Shown piece after piece: positions 1 through 6,792 of a DNA stretch of 9,575 nucleotides (positions are counted from its first letter, which is position 1; the number at the start of each line of letters is the position of its first letter). The notes below the pieces were generated by a model. It was given only the letters and a program-made list of their open reading frames with translations, did no database searches and had not been told where the DNA came from. This DNA comes from Candidatus Lambdaproteobacteria bacterium (lineage in GTDB: Bacteria; SAR324; NAC60-12). Position numbers and translations under genes: made by a program. The stretch spans positions 1-9,575 of the forward strand of contig DTUH01000202.1 of assembly GCA_012964265.1 (NCBI GenBank). The letters are read 5' to 3'.

Positions 1-1
1 C

Positions 2-430
2 TTTGATAAGGGTGCACCCCGTTACGGTGCACTTCTAGGAGGACAGGTTGATGCCCTGTTCGAGCAACCCGGTGATGTTCGTAAGTTTCTTGACGCAGGT
101 AAATTTAAGCCAATCCTGACCATTTTTAACGAACGGCCATCCGTCTTTGCTGATGTCCCGACTCATAGAGAAGTGGGCATGAACTTTGAGCCTCTTTTAC
201 GCTTCCGCGGATTTTTCGTTAATGCAAAAGCGCCGTCTGATCGTGTGAAGTGGCTGCAATGGGCATTCCAGCGAGGATATTGCCAGGACAGCTATCAAAA
301 ATTCAATGATTCAAAATACATGACCGTGATAGATAGCTACCGTGACACAGCCGGTGCAAAGGAACTGATTACCAGTACCATTGCACAATATCGAGCGGTC
401 TATAAAACTATGGGTCTGAAACTTAAATAG
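2..430 (+). CDS. tctC: TctC-family periplasmic substrate-binding protein (3' end)
   Basis: The reading frame is open from the window edge, so the 5' part of the gene lies outside; the last 142 residues are present. The protein would bind a carboxylate-type solute in the periplasm and deliver it to the TctA/TctB membrane pair. The identification rests on the family's C-terminal lobe pattern: GALLGGQVDALFEQP near the start, then a V..FL.AGK..PI....ER segment, then FADVPTHREVG and a GFFVNAKAP strand. The usual C-terminal helix containing Y...Y..MGL closes the protein. The tctB and tctA genes directly downstream confirm the assignment. The signal peptide and N-terminal lobe cannot be seen. The substrate cannot be predicted, because TctC paralogues bind citrate, other di- and tricarboxylates or aromatic acids. 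A hairpin follows the stop codon by about 47 bases. Confidence 0.9.
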   Translation, partial: FDKGAPRYGALLGGQVDALFEQPGDVRKFLDAGKFKPILTIFNERPSVFADVPTHREVGMNFEPLLRFRGFFVNAKAPSDRVKWLQWAFQRGYCQDSYQKFNDSKYMTVIDSYRDTAGAKELITSTIAQYRAVYKTMGLKLK

Positions 431-477
431 TTCCTTTCTCAAATTTTCTTAAACCTCAAAATCTCCTTTTCTAAATC

Positions 478-503
478 GTGTCAGGTGTTTTCCAACCTGA
501 CAC
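478..503 (+). promoter_or_regulatory. Intercistronic hairpin between tctC and tctB
   Basis: GTGTCAGGT (478-486) and ACCTGACAC (495-503) are perfect 9-bp inverted arms around an 8-base loop. No run of T follows, so this is not a classical intrinsic terminator. In binding-protein transport operons such a hairpin often protects the upstream binding-protein message or reduces readthrough, so that binding protein exceeds membrane subunits. That role is inferred here from position and symmetry. A protein-binding operator is the alternative. Confidence 0.6.
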
Positions 504-530
504 ACTTCCCAAAAATTCCGAAAGTTGCTT

Positions 531-1094
531 ATGTCCAAGTTAAAGACAAGCCACAAAGTTGAAACCCTAATCTGGTTAACTATTGTGGTTGTCTTTTTTG
601 GTTACTCTTTTGAGTTTAGTCAGGAAATAGAAATATATAAATTCGGTGCCACAGGATGGCCCAGAGTTGTATTGGGACTTCTTTTACTGGTTACACTAGG
701 AAATTTTTTGCACCTTTACAAAAAAGGTTCAGAGGCCCAGCAGGGACGGGTTGGCATAACCGATCAGGAAGAAGACATTTCCTATGATGGAATTGGCTCT
801 ATCAAGAAATTGATAGCAATATTGGCTATGCCTCTCATATTTGCATGGTCGCTAAAACCAGTAGGATTCTATTCGGCGACACCCGTTTTCATCGTTCTTA
901 TAATTGTACTCCTGGGTGAAAAACGAATAAAATGGGTTATAGGTATTACATTATTCATTTACTTTCTGCTTATATTTTTGTTCATGGTAATCCTCAATGC
1001 TCCACTTCCCCAGGGCAACATATCACCATTCTATGATTTCAGTGCGTTTATGTTGACTTTAAATACCAAACTGCACCAATCGCTTAATTTTTAA
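531..1094 (+). CDS. tctB: TctB-family small membrane subunit of tripartite tricarboxylate transporter
   Basis: This is the small integral-membrane subunit of the TTT transporter, which works with TctA and the periplasmic TctC. The protein has 187 residues from the ATG at 531, normal for TctB. Hydrophobic segments are visible at about residues 12-27, 44-62, 93-107, 112-128 and 133-156, with a charged loop at about 64-92. The family hallmarks are VGFYSATPVFIVLIIVLLGE in the third and fourth segments and LNAPLPQG after the last one. A TTG at 525 would add two residues. ATG is preferred, but neither start has a strong ribosome-binding site (only CCGAAAG lies upstream), consistent with low translation of this subunit. 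The gene lies about 100 bases after tctC and ends 7 bases before tctA. Confidence 0.88.
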   Translation: MSKLKTSHKVETLIWLTIVVVFFGYSFEFSQEIEIYKFGATGWPRVVLGLLLLVTLGNFLHLYKKGSEAQQGRVGITDQEEDISYDGIGSIKKLIAILAMPLIFAWSLKPVGFYSATPVFIVLIIVLLGEKRIKWVIGITLFIYFLLIFLFMVILNAPLPQGNISPFYDFSAFMLTLNTKLHQSLNF

Positions 1095-1101
1095 GGCCGA
1101 C

Positions 1102-2589
1102 ATGATTGACAACTTTATCGCCGGCAGCATCGCTCTTTTTGGAGATCCTTTTTCAATTGGAATTTTTATTTTTGGTGTAATTGGAGGGATGTTGTTTGGT
1201 GCCATTCCCGGCATTAGCATGTTAACTCTTGCAGCAATCCTCTTGCCTTTCACAGCCAGTCTTGAGCCGGCTCAAGGAGTTATGCTTTTTGCCGTGATTT
1301 ACTGCACAGGTACCTACGGTGGAGCAATTACGGCAATACTGTTTAATATTCCCGGTGCTCCTGAAAATGCTCCAACAGCGTTCGACGGGTATCCTATGAC
1401 CCGCAAAGGTCAATCTGGAAAAGCAGTTGGGGCAGCAGTTTTGTGTTCTGCTATCGGCGGTGTTTCATCTGCGTTGATCATGATGGCGGCAACAGAACCT
1501 CTGGCGAACTGGGCAATCTCCAATATTGGGCCACCAGAAATTTTTGCCCTGGTTTTTTTCGGACTGGCCGTAGCTTCCTCAGTTGGAGGCAGGACAATGT
1601 GGAAGGGATGGATGTCTGTGTTGCTCGGCCTGTTAATAGCTACAATTGGTCAGGACCCGGTTGGAGGAATCAATCGTTACAATTTCGGTTTTGCTGATCT
1701 GGCGGCAGGCATCGCCTTTGTTCCCGCAATTATGGGTTTTTTCGCAGTGTCTGAAATATTTGTACAAGCAGAAAAAAAAGCTATCGGCATGTATGAAGCC
1801 CCTAAAATGAGTTTGGATTTTCCTACTATATTAGAACTCTGGACATATAAAATAGCGGTGATAAGATCAATGCTGGTCGGATTTTTTTGTGGAATTCTTC
1901 CTGGAATCGGAGCAACCCTTGCGGCATTTATGGGTTATGGTGAAGCAGTACGATGGTCCAAGAATAAAGAATCATTTGGCAAAGGTAATTTGGAAGGGGT
2001 GATTTCATCTGAAACCGCAAATAATGCTGCAACGGGTGCGGCCATGATTCCGTTGTTGGCACTTGGACTCCCTGGAGGTGCAATGACTGCCCTAATGGTG
2101 GGAGTCTTCCAGATGCATGATCTGGAGCCTGGCCCAATGGTATTTTATAATTCACCTGAACTGATATGGATCGTTTTTGCTGCAATGTTTTATGCAAACT
2201 TATCTATCCTCTTCATCGGATTAATTGAAACAAAGACGATATTGTATCTATTAAAAATTCCTTTTCAATTTTTGGCTCCAATGATTTTGCTGCTGGCAAG
2301 TATTGGCTCTTATATTGGACGCGGCCTGGTGCTTGATGTGATAATAATGTTTGGTGCAGGAATAATGGGCTTTTTATTGAGACGATCCGGTTATTCTATC
2401 CCTGGTATTGTGCTTGGAATTATACTGGGAAAAATCGGTGAGCAGAATTTTGCTCAGGGTATGCAGATGGTTCATTACGATGTGCTGGAATATCTATCGC
2501 GGCCGATTTGTCTGTTATTGATAATTGCCGGTTTCTTAACCATACTCACAGGAATATACAAAGCCTTGTCATATTCGTTTAGGTCATGA
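1102..2589 (+). CDS. tctA: TctA-family large membrane subunit of tripartite tricarboxylate transporter
   Basis: This is the large permease subunit of the TTT system and carries the translocation path, probably as a cation-coupled symporter, as known for the family. It has 495 residues, the usual length, and many hydrophobic segments. Two related halves each carry the family's Pro-Gly signature: GAIPGIS at residues 33-39 and GILPGIGAT at 264-272. Other hallmarks are FNIPGAPENAPTAFDGYP (81-98), SSETANNAATGAAMIPLL (302-319), ALGLPGGAMTALMVG (320-334) and a C-terminal GEQNF...LSRPI block (446-469). The start is supported by AAGG at 1093-1096, overlapping the tctB stop codon, which implies translational coupling. 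All diagnostic motifs are intact. Substrate is undetermined. Confidence 0.95.
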   Translation: MIDNFIAGSIALFGDPFSIGIFIFGVIGGMLFGAIPGISMLTLAAILLPFTASLEPAQGVMLFAVIYCTGTYGGAITAILFNIPGAPENAPTAFDGYPMTRKGQSGKAVGAAVLCSAIGGVSSALIMMAATEPLANWAISNIGPPEIFALVFFGLAVASSVGGRTMWKGWMSVLLGLLIATIGQDPVGGINRYNFGFADLAAGIAFVPAIMGFFAVSEIFVQAEKKAIGMYEAPKMSLDFPTILELWTYKIAVIRSMLVGFFCGILPGIGATLAAFMGYGEAVRWSKNKESFGKGNLEGVISSETANNAATGAAMIPLLALGLPGGAMTALMVGVFQMHDLEPGPMVFYNSPELIWIVFAAMFYANLSILFIGLIETKTILYLLKIPFQFLAPMILLLASIGSYIGRGLVLDVIIMFGAGIMGFLLRRSGYSIPGIVLGIILGKIGEQNFAQGMQMVHYDVLEYLSRPICLLLIIAGFLTILTGIYKALSYSFRS

Positions 2590-2604
2590 TTTTTTGTCAA
2601 AAAC

Positions 2605-3828
2605 ATGACAACCAAGCCACTTTTTCAAGAGAAATCTTCGATACGCATCATATTCTGGATTTGCATTGCAGAAATACTGACAATGCAGGGAGTCTTTACG
2701 TTTTCATCCATGCTTCCTTTTTTCTTTGAAGAATGGAAACTGGACAGTGTAGACGCAGGTTGGATCAGCGGGATCTACTATGGTTCATACATGATTTCTG
2801 TCATGATCCTGGTCAGCCTTACAGATTGGATCGATGCAAAAAAAATTTACATTTCCGGAGTTTTGATAACTCTAATCAGTTGTATCGGTTTCGCACTGTT
2901 TGTTGAGGGTTACTGGAGCGCTATTTTATTTAGGGCACTGGGAGGAATAGGTTTGGCAGGCACCTATATGCCGGGGCTTAAAGCCCTGACAGACCGACTC
3001 TCTGGGACATCAAGGATTCGTGCAACATCGTTTTATACGGCCTCATTTGGCGCCGGCAGTGCACTATCATTCTTGATCGGTGGTTCAATCCTGGAATGGT
3101 TTCCATGGGAAACGGCTTTCTGGATTGCAGGCCTATGTGCTTTGTTGGCTCTGTTGATCGTATCTAAAGTCTTGGAAAGTCGTCCCAATCATATTGGATC
3201 TCGTTCAGGTCTGCGTTCACTTGACTTCAGGCCGGTATTAAGAAATTCTAACGCAATGGGATGGATTGCCTGCTATTCCTCTCATAATTATGAACTATTT
3301 GCATTCCGCTCCTGGATTGTAGTCTACCTTGCATTTGCACTTTCAGGTGTTTCTGACGGACTCAATATTCAGCCTTCGGTTATTGTATTTTTTGGGGTTT
3401 TACTTGGAATGCCATCCAGCATCATCGGCAATGAATTGGCAATGCGTTACGGAAGAACAAGGATCGTAGTCGGCATCATGTGTCTTTCTGCAGTTTTAGC
3501 GATTGTGGTTGGAAATAGCATTGGTCTCTCTGCACCATTGCTGATTTTACTCGTCCTTGTTTATGGATGTTTTGTCACAGGAGATTCTGCTTCAATTACC
3601 ACTGGCGTAATTGAGAGTGCTTCAGAGGAAAATCGTGGAGTAACAATGGCGGTTCATTCAAGCATCGGTTTCATTGGTTCCTTTCTGGGACCGATTGGAT
3701 TTGGATTAGTTCTAAATGCTTTTGGAGGTCATAACAACTCTGAGGCCTGGTTTTGGGCATTTTCATCAACAGGTGTGATACTCTTAATAGGTCCGGTTCT
3801 GCTTTTAATTCTCAGGACGGTTAAATAG
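2605..3828 (+). CDS. Major facilitator superfamily transporter
   Basis: This 407-residue polytopic inner-membrane protein is the right size for a 12-helix MFS carrier. The hydrophobic segments fall into two halves, split by a polar stretch at about residues 190-215 (ESRPNHIGSRSG). A degenerate MFS motif A, SLTDWIDAKKIY (71-82), sits in the loop after helix 2, and a related LAMRYGRTRIVVG (278-290) occupies the equivalent place in the second half. The stretch YMPGLKALTDRLSG (121-134) and the glycine-rich helix around FGAGSALSFLIGG (148-160) resemble MFS helices 4 and 5. The gene starts 15 bases after tctA with no visible ribosome-binding site, suggesting coupling to tctA translation. Its cargo is unknown. 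It could take up a related carboxylate or export a product. Family is confident; direction and substrate are not. Confidence 0.88.
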   Translation: MTTKPLFQEKSSIRIIFWICIAEILTMQGVFTFSSMLPFFFEEWKLDSVDAGWISGIYYGSYMISVMILVSLTDWIDAKKIYISGVLITLISCIGFALFVEGYWSAILFRALGGIGLAGTYMPGLKALTDRLSGTSRIRATSFYTASFGAGSALSFLIGGSILEWFPWETAFWIAGLCALLALLIVSKVLESRPNHIGSRSGLRSLDFRPVLRNSNAMGWIACYSSHNYELFAFRSWIVVYLAFALSGVSDGLNIQPSVIVFFGVLLGMPSSIIGNELAMRYGRTRIVVGIMCLSAVLAIVVGNSIGLSAPLLILLVLVYGCFVTGDSASITTGVIESASEENRGVTMAVHSSIGFIGSFLGPIGFGLVLNAFGGHNNSEAWFWAFSSTGVILLIGPVLLLILRTVK

Positions 3829-3849
3829 GCTTAATTATTTCAGGGAGAG

Positions 3850-3882
3850 ATGATGTCTATCAAATGGAAATTGAAAATATAA
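3850..3882 (+). other. Possible 10-codon leader reading frame with strong ribosome-binding site
   Basis: AGGGAGAG (3842-3849) stands before tandem ATG codons at 3850 and 3853. The frame reads MMSIKWKLKI and stops at 3880-3882, 23 bases before the qor start. The second ATG has near-ideal spacing, better than that of the flanking annotated genes. It could be a leader peptide, a translational relay into qor, or the decayed 5' end of a lost gene. Nothing but the start signal supports it. Confidence 0.25.
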
Positions 3883-3883
3883 T
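3878..3883 (+). promoter_or_regulatory. Possible -10 element before qor
   Basis: A perfect TATAAT sits 22 bases before the qor start. No hexamer resembling TTGACA lies 16-18 bases upstream, and no extended -10 TG is present. It may be a weak or activator-dependent promoter, or a chance match in an AT-rich gap. Confidence 0.3.
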
Positions 3884-3905
3884 CAATATTTGAGAGTAAA
3901 ATTCA

Positions 3906-4874
3906 ATGTCGCATTCAATTCTTATTTATGAATATGGTGGCCCAGAGGTCATGAAGTGGGAAGAAATTTCCCTGCATCATCCAGGTAGAAATGAAGTCCG
4001 AATTGAACAAAAAACAGTTGGATTGAATTTCATCGATGTTTATCAGAGGTCTGGAATCTACCCTCTAAGCCTGCCATCTGGCATAGGCATGGAGGGCGTA
4101 GGTGTAGTAGAAACAATTGGAGAAGATGTAGTAAATGTTAAGGTTGGTGATCGGGTTGGCTATGTTATGGGACCACCAGGCTCCTATGCAGAGAGTCGTT
4201 TATACCCGGCAGACAGGTTAATTAAATTACCTGATTATATTTCTGACTCTCAGGCAGCAGCAATACTATTGAAAGGTTTGACTGTATCATATCTAATCAA
4301 CAAAACCTTTCCTGTTAAAAAAGGTCAAACTGTATTGTTTCATGCGGCTGCAGGGGGTGTCGGTCTTTTCGCTTGTCAGTGGCTGAATAAACTTGGTGTT
4401 GAAGTTATAGGCACTGTAAGCTCAGATGAAAAAGCTGGGATAGCTAAGGCTCACGGATGCCATCATACTATAAATTACACTCGTGAAGATTTCACTGCGG
4501 GGGTTGAAGAGATAACAGACGGAAAAGGTGTCCCGGTTGTGTTTGACGGTGTTGGCGCAGATACGTTTGATGGATCTTTAAAGTGTCTTTCACCTTTTGG
4601 TGTTTTGGTGTCTTTTGGCGCTGCTTCAGGCCCTCCTGCTGAGTTAGCATTAGCAGTGTTGGCAAAAAAGGCTCTATATGTTACCAGACCAAGTTTGGCT
4701 CCACACACAGCAACAACTGAGCTTACTGAGGAAATTAGCTCTCCCTTGTTCGAAGCAATAAGAGGTGGACTATCAATATCTATTAATAAAACATATCCCC
4801 TGAAAGATGCAGCAAATGCTCACCGTGCTTTGCAAAGTCGTAAGACAACAGGTTCTACAATTTTGGAAATTTAG
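3906..4874 (+). CDS. qor: Zinc-independent quinone oxidoreductase (medium-chain dehydrogenase/reductase family)
   Basis: This 322-residue cytosolic enzyme is expected to use NADPH to reduce quinones or similar electrophilic carbonyl compounds. Residues 1-110 form the GroES-like catalytic domain, with the QOR signature NFIDVYQRSGIYPL (41-54), GIGMEGVGVVE (59-69) and GDRVGY (81-86). The Rossmann domain follows, with LLKGLTVSYL (121-130), the nucleotide-binding AAAGGVG (147-153) and VFDGVGADTF (212-221). The zinc-ligand cysteines of alcohol dehydrogenases are absent, which fits the quinone oxidoreductase branch. RPSL (261-264) matches the conserved region after the Rossmann fold. The start has only a weak GAGAG upstream. 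It lies 77 bases after the MFS gene and may be cotranscribed with it or use its own weak promoter. Physiological substrate is unknown. Confidence 0.9.
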   Translation: MSHSILIYEYGGPEVMKWEEISLHHPGRNEVRIEQKTVGLNFIDVYQRSGIYPLSLPSGIGMEGVGVVETIGEDVVNVKVGDRVGYVMGPPGSYAESRLYPADRLIKLPDYISDSQAAAILLKGLTVSYLINKTFPVKKGQTVLFHAAAGGVGLFACQWLNKLGVEVIGTVSSDEKAGIAKAHGCHHTINYTREDFTAGVEEITDGKGVPVVFDGVGADTFDGSLKCLSPFGVLVSFGAASGPPAELALAVLAKKALYVTRPSLAPHTATTELTEEISSPLFEAIRGGLSISINKTYPLKDAANAHRALQSRKTTGSTILEI

Positions 4875-4903
4875 GTATTATTAAACACACGGGAATGTAA
4901 TTT

Positions 4904-4939
4904 ACAGTAATTGTCAGAATATTTGCAGATACTGTCTGA
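4904..4939 (+). promoter_or_regulatory. Overlapping inverted repeats upstream of the sucD promoter
   Basis: ACAGTA (4904-4909) is inverted as TACTGT (4930-4935), and TCAGA (4914-4918) is inverted as TCTGA (4935-4939). A short CAGA/TCTG hairpin (4926-4938) shares the same right arm. The group ends 5 bases before the sucD -35 box, where an activator or repressor could bind. The short arms could also be chance in AT-rich DNA. Confidence 0.25.
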
Positions 4940-4943
4940 TTCC

Positions 4944-4972
4944 TTGATTGATTAAGTGATGTCTTTTATACT
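4944..4972 (+). promoter_or_regulatory. Sigma-70-type promoter of sucD
   Basis: The -35 TTGATT (4944-4949) and -10 TATACT (4967-4972) are separated by exactly 17 bases. Transcription would begin near 4979, giving a leader of about 37 bases that includes CAGGA (5007-5011) before the ATG at 5016. This indicates that sucD can be expressed apart from the transporter cluster. Confidence 0.65.
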
Positions 4973-5015
4973 ACGAATTCAATAAATTTTCTTCCCCAAA
5001 TTTTTTCAGGATATT

Positions 5016-5891
5016 ATGTCTGTTCTAATCGACAACAATACAAAATTACTGGTGCAGGGAATCACAGGATCTCAGGGAATGCTCCACACTAGCGGTTGTA
5101 AGGATTACGGAACAAACGTAGTCGCCGGAGTCACACCTGGAAAAGGAGGTCAAGTTTTTGAAGGTGTACCGATTTTTAATACAGTTCAGGAAGCAGTCAA
5201 AGCATCCGGAGCAAATGCTTCAATGATACTTGTTCCCCCACCTTTTGCGGCAGATGCCATCATGGAAGCAGCAGATGCGGAAATACCGTTGATTGTGGCC
5301 ATAACGGAAGGTGTTCCAGTTGTGGATATGATACGCGCGGTTTCGTTTGTACGACAAAAAGGATCGCGCTTGATCGGGCCAAACTGTCCGGGCATCATCA
5401 CTCCGGGGCAATGTAAAATTGGTATCATGCCGGGTCTGATTCACAAAACAGGTTCCGTCGGCATTGTTTCACGTTCCGGAACTCTGACTTACGAAGCTGT
5501 TGGCCAGATCACTCGAGTCGGCCTGGGGCAGTCAACCTGCATCGGTATTGGCGGAGATCCGGTGAATGGAACAAATTTCATTGACTGCCTGAAACTTTTT
5601 GAGCAGGATGAACAAACAGAATCCATTGTAATGATAGGCGAAATTGGCGGAGACGCGGAAGAAGAGGCTGCTGCTTTTGCCAAAGATAATGTTTCCAAAC
5701 CCATTGTAAGTTTCATTGCCGGACAAACAGCACCTCCCGGCCGTCGTATGGGACATGCCGGCGCAATTATTTCCGGCGGTCACGGTACTGCTGCTGAAAA
5801 AATGATTGCATTGCGGGAAGCAGGAATTCACGTGTTGAAAACACCGGCTGAAATCGGCGAAAAGATGCTGGAAATAATCAGTAAAGGCTGA
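5016..5891 (+). CDS. sucD: Succinyl-CoA synthetase (ADP/GDP-forming) alpha subunit
   Basis: The alpha subunit binds CoA and carries the phosphohistidine that passes phosphate between nucleoside diphosphate and succinyl phosphate, in the substrate-level phosphorylation step of the TCA cycle. The 291 residues match the usual length. The CoA-binding Rossmann domain shows VQGITGSQG (13-21), GVTPGKGG (38-45), VPPPFAADAI (73-82) and GPNCPGIITPG (121-131). The ligase domain shows SRSGTLTYE (152-160), GIGGDPVNGTNF (177-188) and GHAGAI (246-251), whose His247 is the phosphorylated residue. CAGGA 5 bases upstream supports the start. The beta-subunit gene sucC, normally directly upstream, is absent: the previous gene is qor and a 141-base gap with a promoter intervenes. 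The partner must be encoded elsewhere. A related acid-CoA ligase alpha subunit, such as malate-CoA ligase, is a less likely alternative. Confidence 0.95.
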   Translation: MSVLIDNNTKLLVQGITGSQGMLHTSGCKDYGTNVVAGVTPGKGGQVFEGVPIFNTVQEAVKASGANASMILVPPPFAADAIMEAADAEIPLIVAITEGVPVVDMIRAVSFVRQKGSRLIGPNCPGIITPGQCKIGIMPGLIHKTGSVGIVSRSGTLTYEAVGQITRVGLGQSTCIGIGGDPVNGTNFIDCLKLFEQDEQTESIVMIGEIGGDAEEEAAAFAKDNVSKPIVSFIAGQTAPPGRRMGHAGAIISGGHGTAAEKMIALREAGIHVLKTPAEIGEKMLEIISKG

Positions 5892-5925
5892 GCAGTTTAA
5901 TGTGTATTGTCGTTTTCTTTACTCT

Positions 5926-5953
5926 TAGCTCAGCAACGGAATGTTCTGAGTTG
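5926..5953. terminator. Hairpin between convergent sucD and the 171-residue gene
   Basis: CTCAG (5929-5933) plus AAC (5935-5937) pair with GTT (5943-5945) plus CTGAG (5946-5950), with one bulged C and the five-base loop GGAAT. Three weaker flanking pairs, two of them G-T, can extend the stem. It lies 35-60 bases after the sucD stop, between convergent genes, where a two-way terminator is expected. Neither side has a T-run, so termination is uncertain. Confidence 0.3.
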
Positions 5954-6005
5954 TCCAGTATGACTTATAATTGTAAGTGTATTTCAAGCAGGTTGTGAAC
6001 TTCAA

Positions 6006-6521
6006 TCAGCTTCTTAAACTTGTCGGGCTGATAGTTTGCTGTGAAAGTGCGGAGGTGGGAATTGCTGTGATAATTGCGCGCTGGATGCGCGGGTCTGTTT
6101 GCAGGGTGGAGATTATTTTTTCGATGTTTTTATATTCGAAATATTTACAGAAGATGGAGAGGTAAAGTTGATTGATGCGCCTTTCTGTTTTTGAACCATT
6201 CCCCGTTTCAACTTCCACAATACGGCTTGCGATTTTGTTGACCAGCCAGGGCATTTCTTCAAATTTATCTCGAAATAAACCAAATATTTCAGCAAATACC
6301 TCAATCAGTGAAACGGAGAATTCCTCATTCAGCGCTTCTGGTTCTAATTTATAATATTTGCTGACACGCTGTTTGATGTGTTCCAGCATTCTGCCCTGGA
6401 GCATGTTGATCAGTAGCTGCATCGCATGCTTTTCATCACAGTTGGATTCGTCCGATTTGACATCGGCGAGCGACTCTAAACAATCAGCTATAACCAGTGT
6501 ATACGGGCTGATATTTGACAT
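6006..6521 (-). CDS. Hypothetical protein, predicted soluble and helical
   Basis: I do not recognise this 171-residue protein. It has no signal peptide, no long hydrophobic segment and no catalytic motif that I can name. Most of it reads as amphipathic helix: residues about 5-20 and 30-58 (leucine- and lysine-rich), then an acidic patch EPEALNEEFSVSLIEVFAEI (59-78), a FRDKFEEMPWLVNKI stretch, and a second basic helical region ending in TDPRIQRAII. The last 20 residues are rich in Ser, Thr, Pro and Gln and probably disordered. Four cysteines are scattered without a metal-binding spacing. Coding character is supported by a good upstream promoter, a GGTAAAG upstream of the ATG and long uninterrupted length, although a partly open antisense frame exists over the same bases. 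It is separate from the lipoprotein operon. A cytosolic regulatory or adaptor protein is conceivable but unsupported. Confidence 0.7.
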   Translation of the reverse strand: MSNISPYTLVIADCLESLADVKSDESNCDEKHAMQLLINMLQGRMLEHIKQRVSKYYKLEPEALNEEFSVSLIEVFAEIFGLFRDKFEEMPWLVNKIASRIVEVETGNGSKTERRINQLYLSIFCKYFEYKNIEKIISTLQTDPRIQRAIITAIPTSALSQQTISPTSLRS

Positions 6522-6609
6522 TCTTTACCAAAGACCAGAAGAAAATCTGAAAATGATCTTCTCTGCATGGTTTATTCGTGAAAAGTTAATTCAAAAGTAT
6601 TAAGAAAAC

Positions 6610-6634
6610 AGATGCATTGAAAAAAAGCGCATCT
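6610..6634 (-). promoter_or_regulatory. Hairpin at the 5' end of the 171-residue gene's leader
   Basis: AGATGC and GCATCT form a 6-bp perfect stem, with a possible extra G-T pair, around a T-rich loop of 13 bases. It begins at about the predicted transcription start, so it could stabilise the 5' end of the message. Seen from the lipoprotein gene upstream it could instead be a weak terminator, since GTTTTCTT follows the stem on the minus strand. Confidence 0.3.
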
Positions 6635-6638
6635 TATG

Positions 6639-6667
6639 ATTATAGTAAGCCAGTTTGTTATTTGCAA
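6639..6667 (-). promoter_or_regulatory. Sigma-70-type promoter of the 171-residue gene
   Basis: Read on the minus strand, the -35 TTGCAA (6667-6662) and a perfect -10 TATAAT (6644-6639) are 17 bases apart. Transcription would start near 6632, leaving a leader of about 110 bases before the ATG at 6521. It makes the hypothetical gene an independent transcription unit. Confidence 0.65.
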
Positions 6668-6699
6668 GCAGATTAGGAAAATTATTCTTCATTATTTTC

Positions 6700-6729
6700 T
6701 TACCCAGAGTTGTGCAAACCGCACACCAT
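6700..6729 (-). other. Possible 9-codon reading frame with strong ribosome-binding site
   Basis: On the minus strand AGGAGAGGG (6743-6735) is followed at good spacing by an ATG (6729-6727) that opens the frame MVCGLHNSG and stops with TAA at 6702-6700. It sits in the 271-base gap between the lipoprotein gene and the promoter of the next gene. It may be a tiny peptide, a remnant start of a deleted gene, or a purine-rich coincidence. The rest of this gap holds only the promoter and hairpin listed separately. Confidence 0.25.
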
Positions 6730-6792
6730 TACAACCCTCTCCTTTTTAATCCATAATTGGTTGAGGTTTTAAAGTTTCTTTACCCTGTAAAA

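Noticed and set aside
2..430. A short separate gene starting at the ATG at 179 or nearby
   Set aside because: The frame stays open to the left edge and the upstream part encodes TctC-specific sequence, so it is the tail of a longer gene.
1443..1697. Out-of-frame rightward reading frame inside tctA
   Set aside because: It overlaps the intact TctA frame and its translation has no recognisable features.
5186..5831. Several leftward frames inside sucD
   Set aside because: They are antisense shadows of a gene with intact catalytic and CoA-binding motifs.
6444..6568. Minus-strand 26-codon frame starting at 6568 and overlapping the start of the 171-residue gene
   Set aside because: Its ATG lacks a ribosome-binding site and the overlap is out of frame; it is most likely chance.
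5977..6603. Three rightward frames in the same phase (5977-6165, 6172-6354, 6358-6603) antisense to the 171-residue gene
   Set aside because: They are broken by stops, have no ribosome-binding sites and lie opposite a single longer frame with a good promoter; they look like shadows of that gene.
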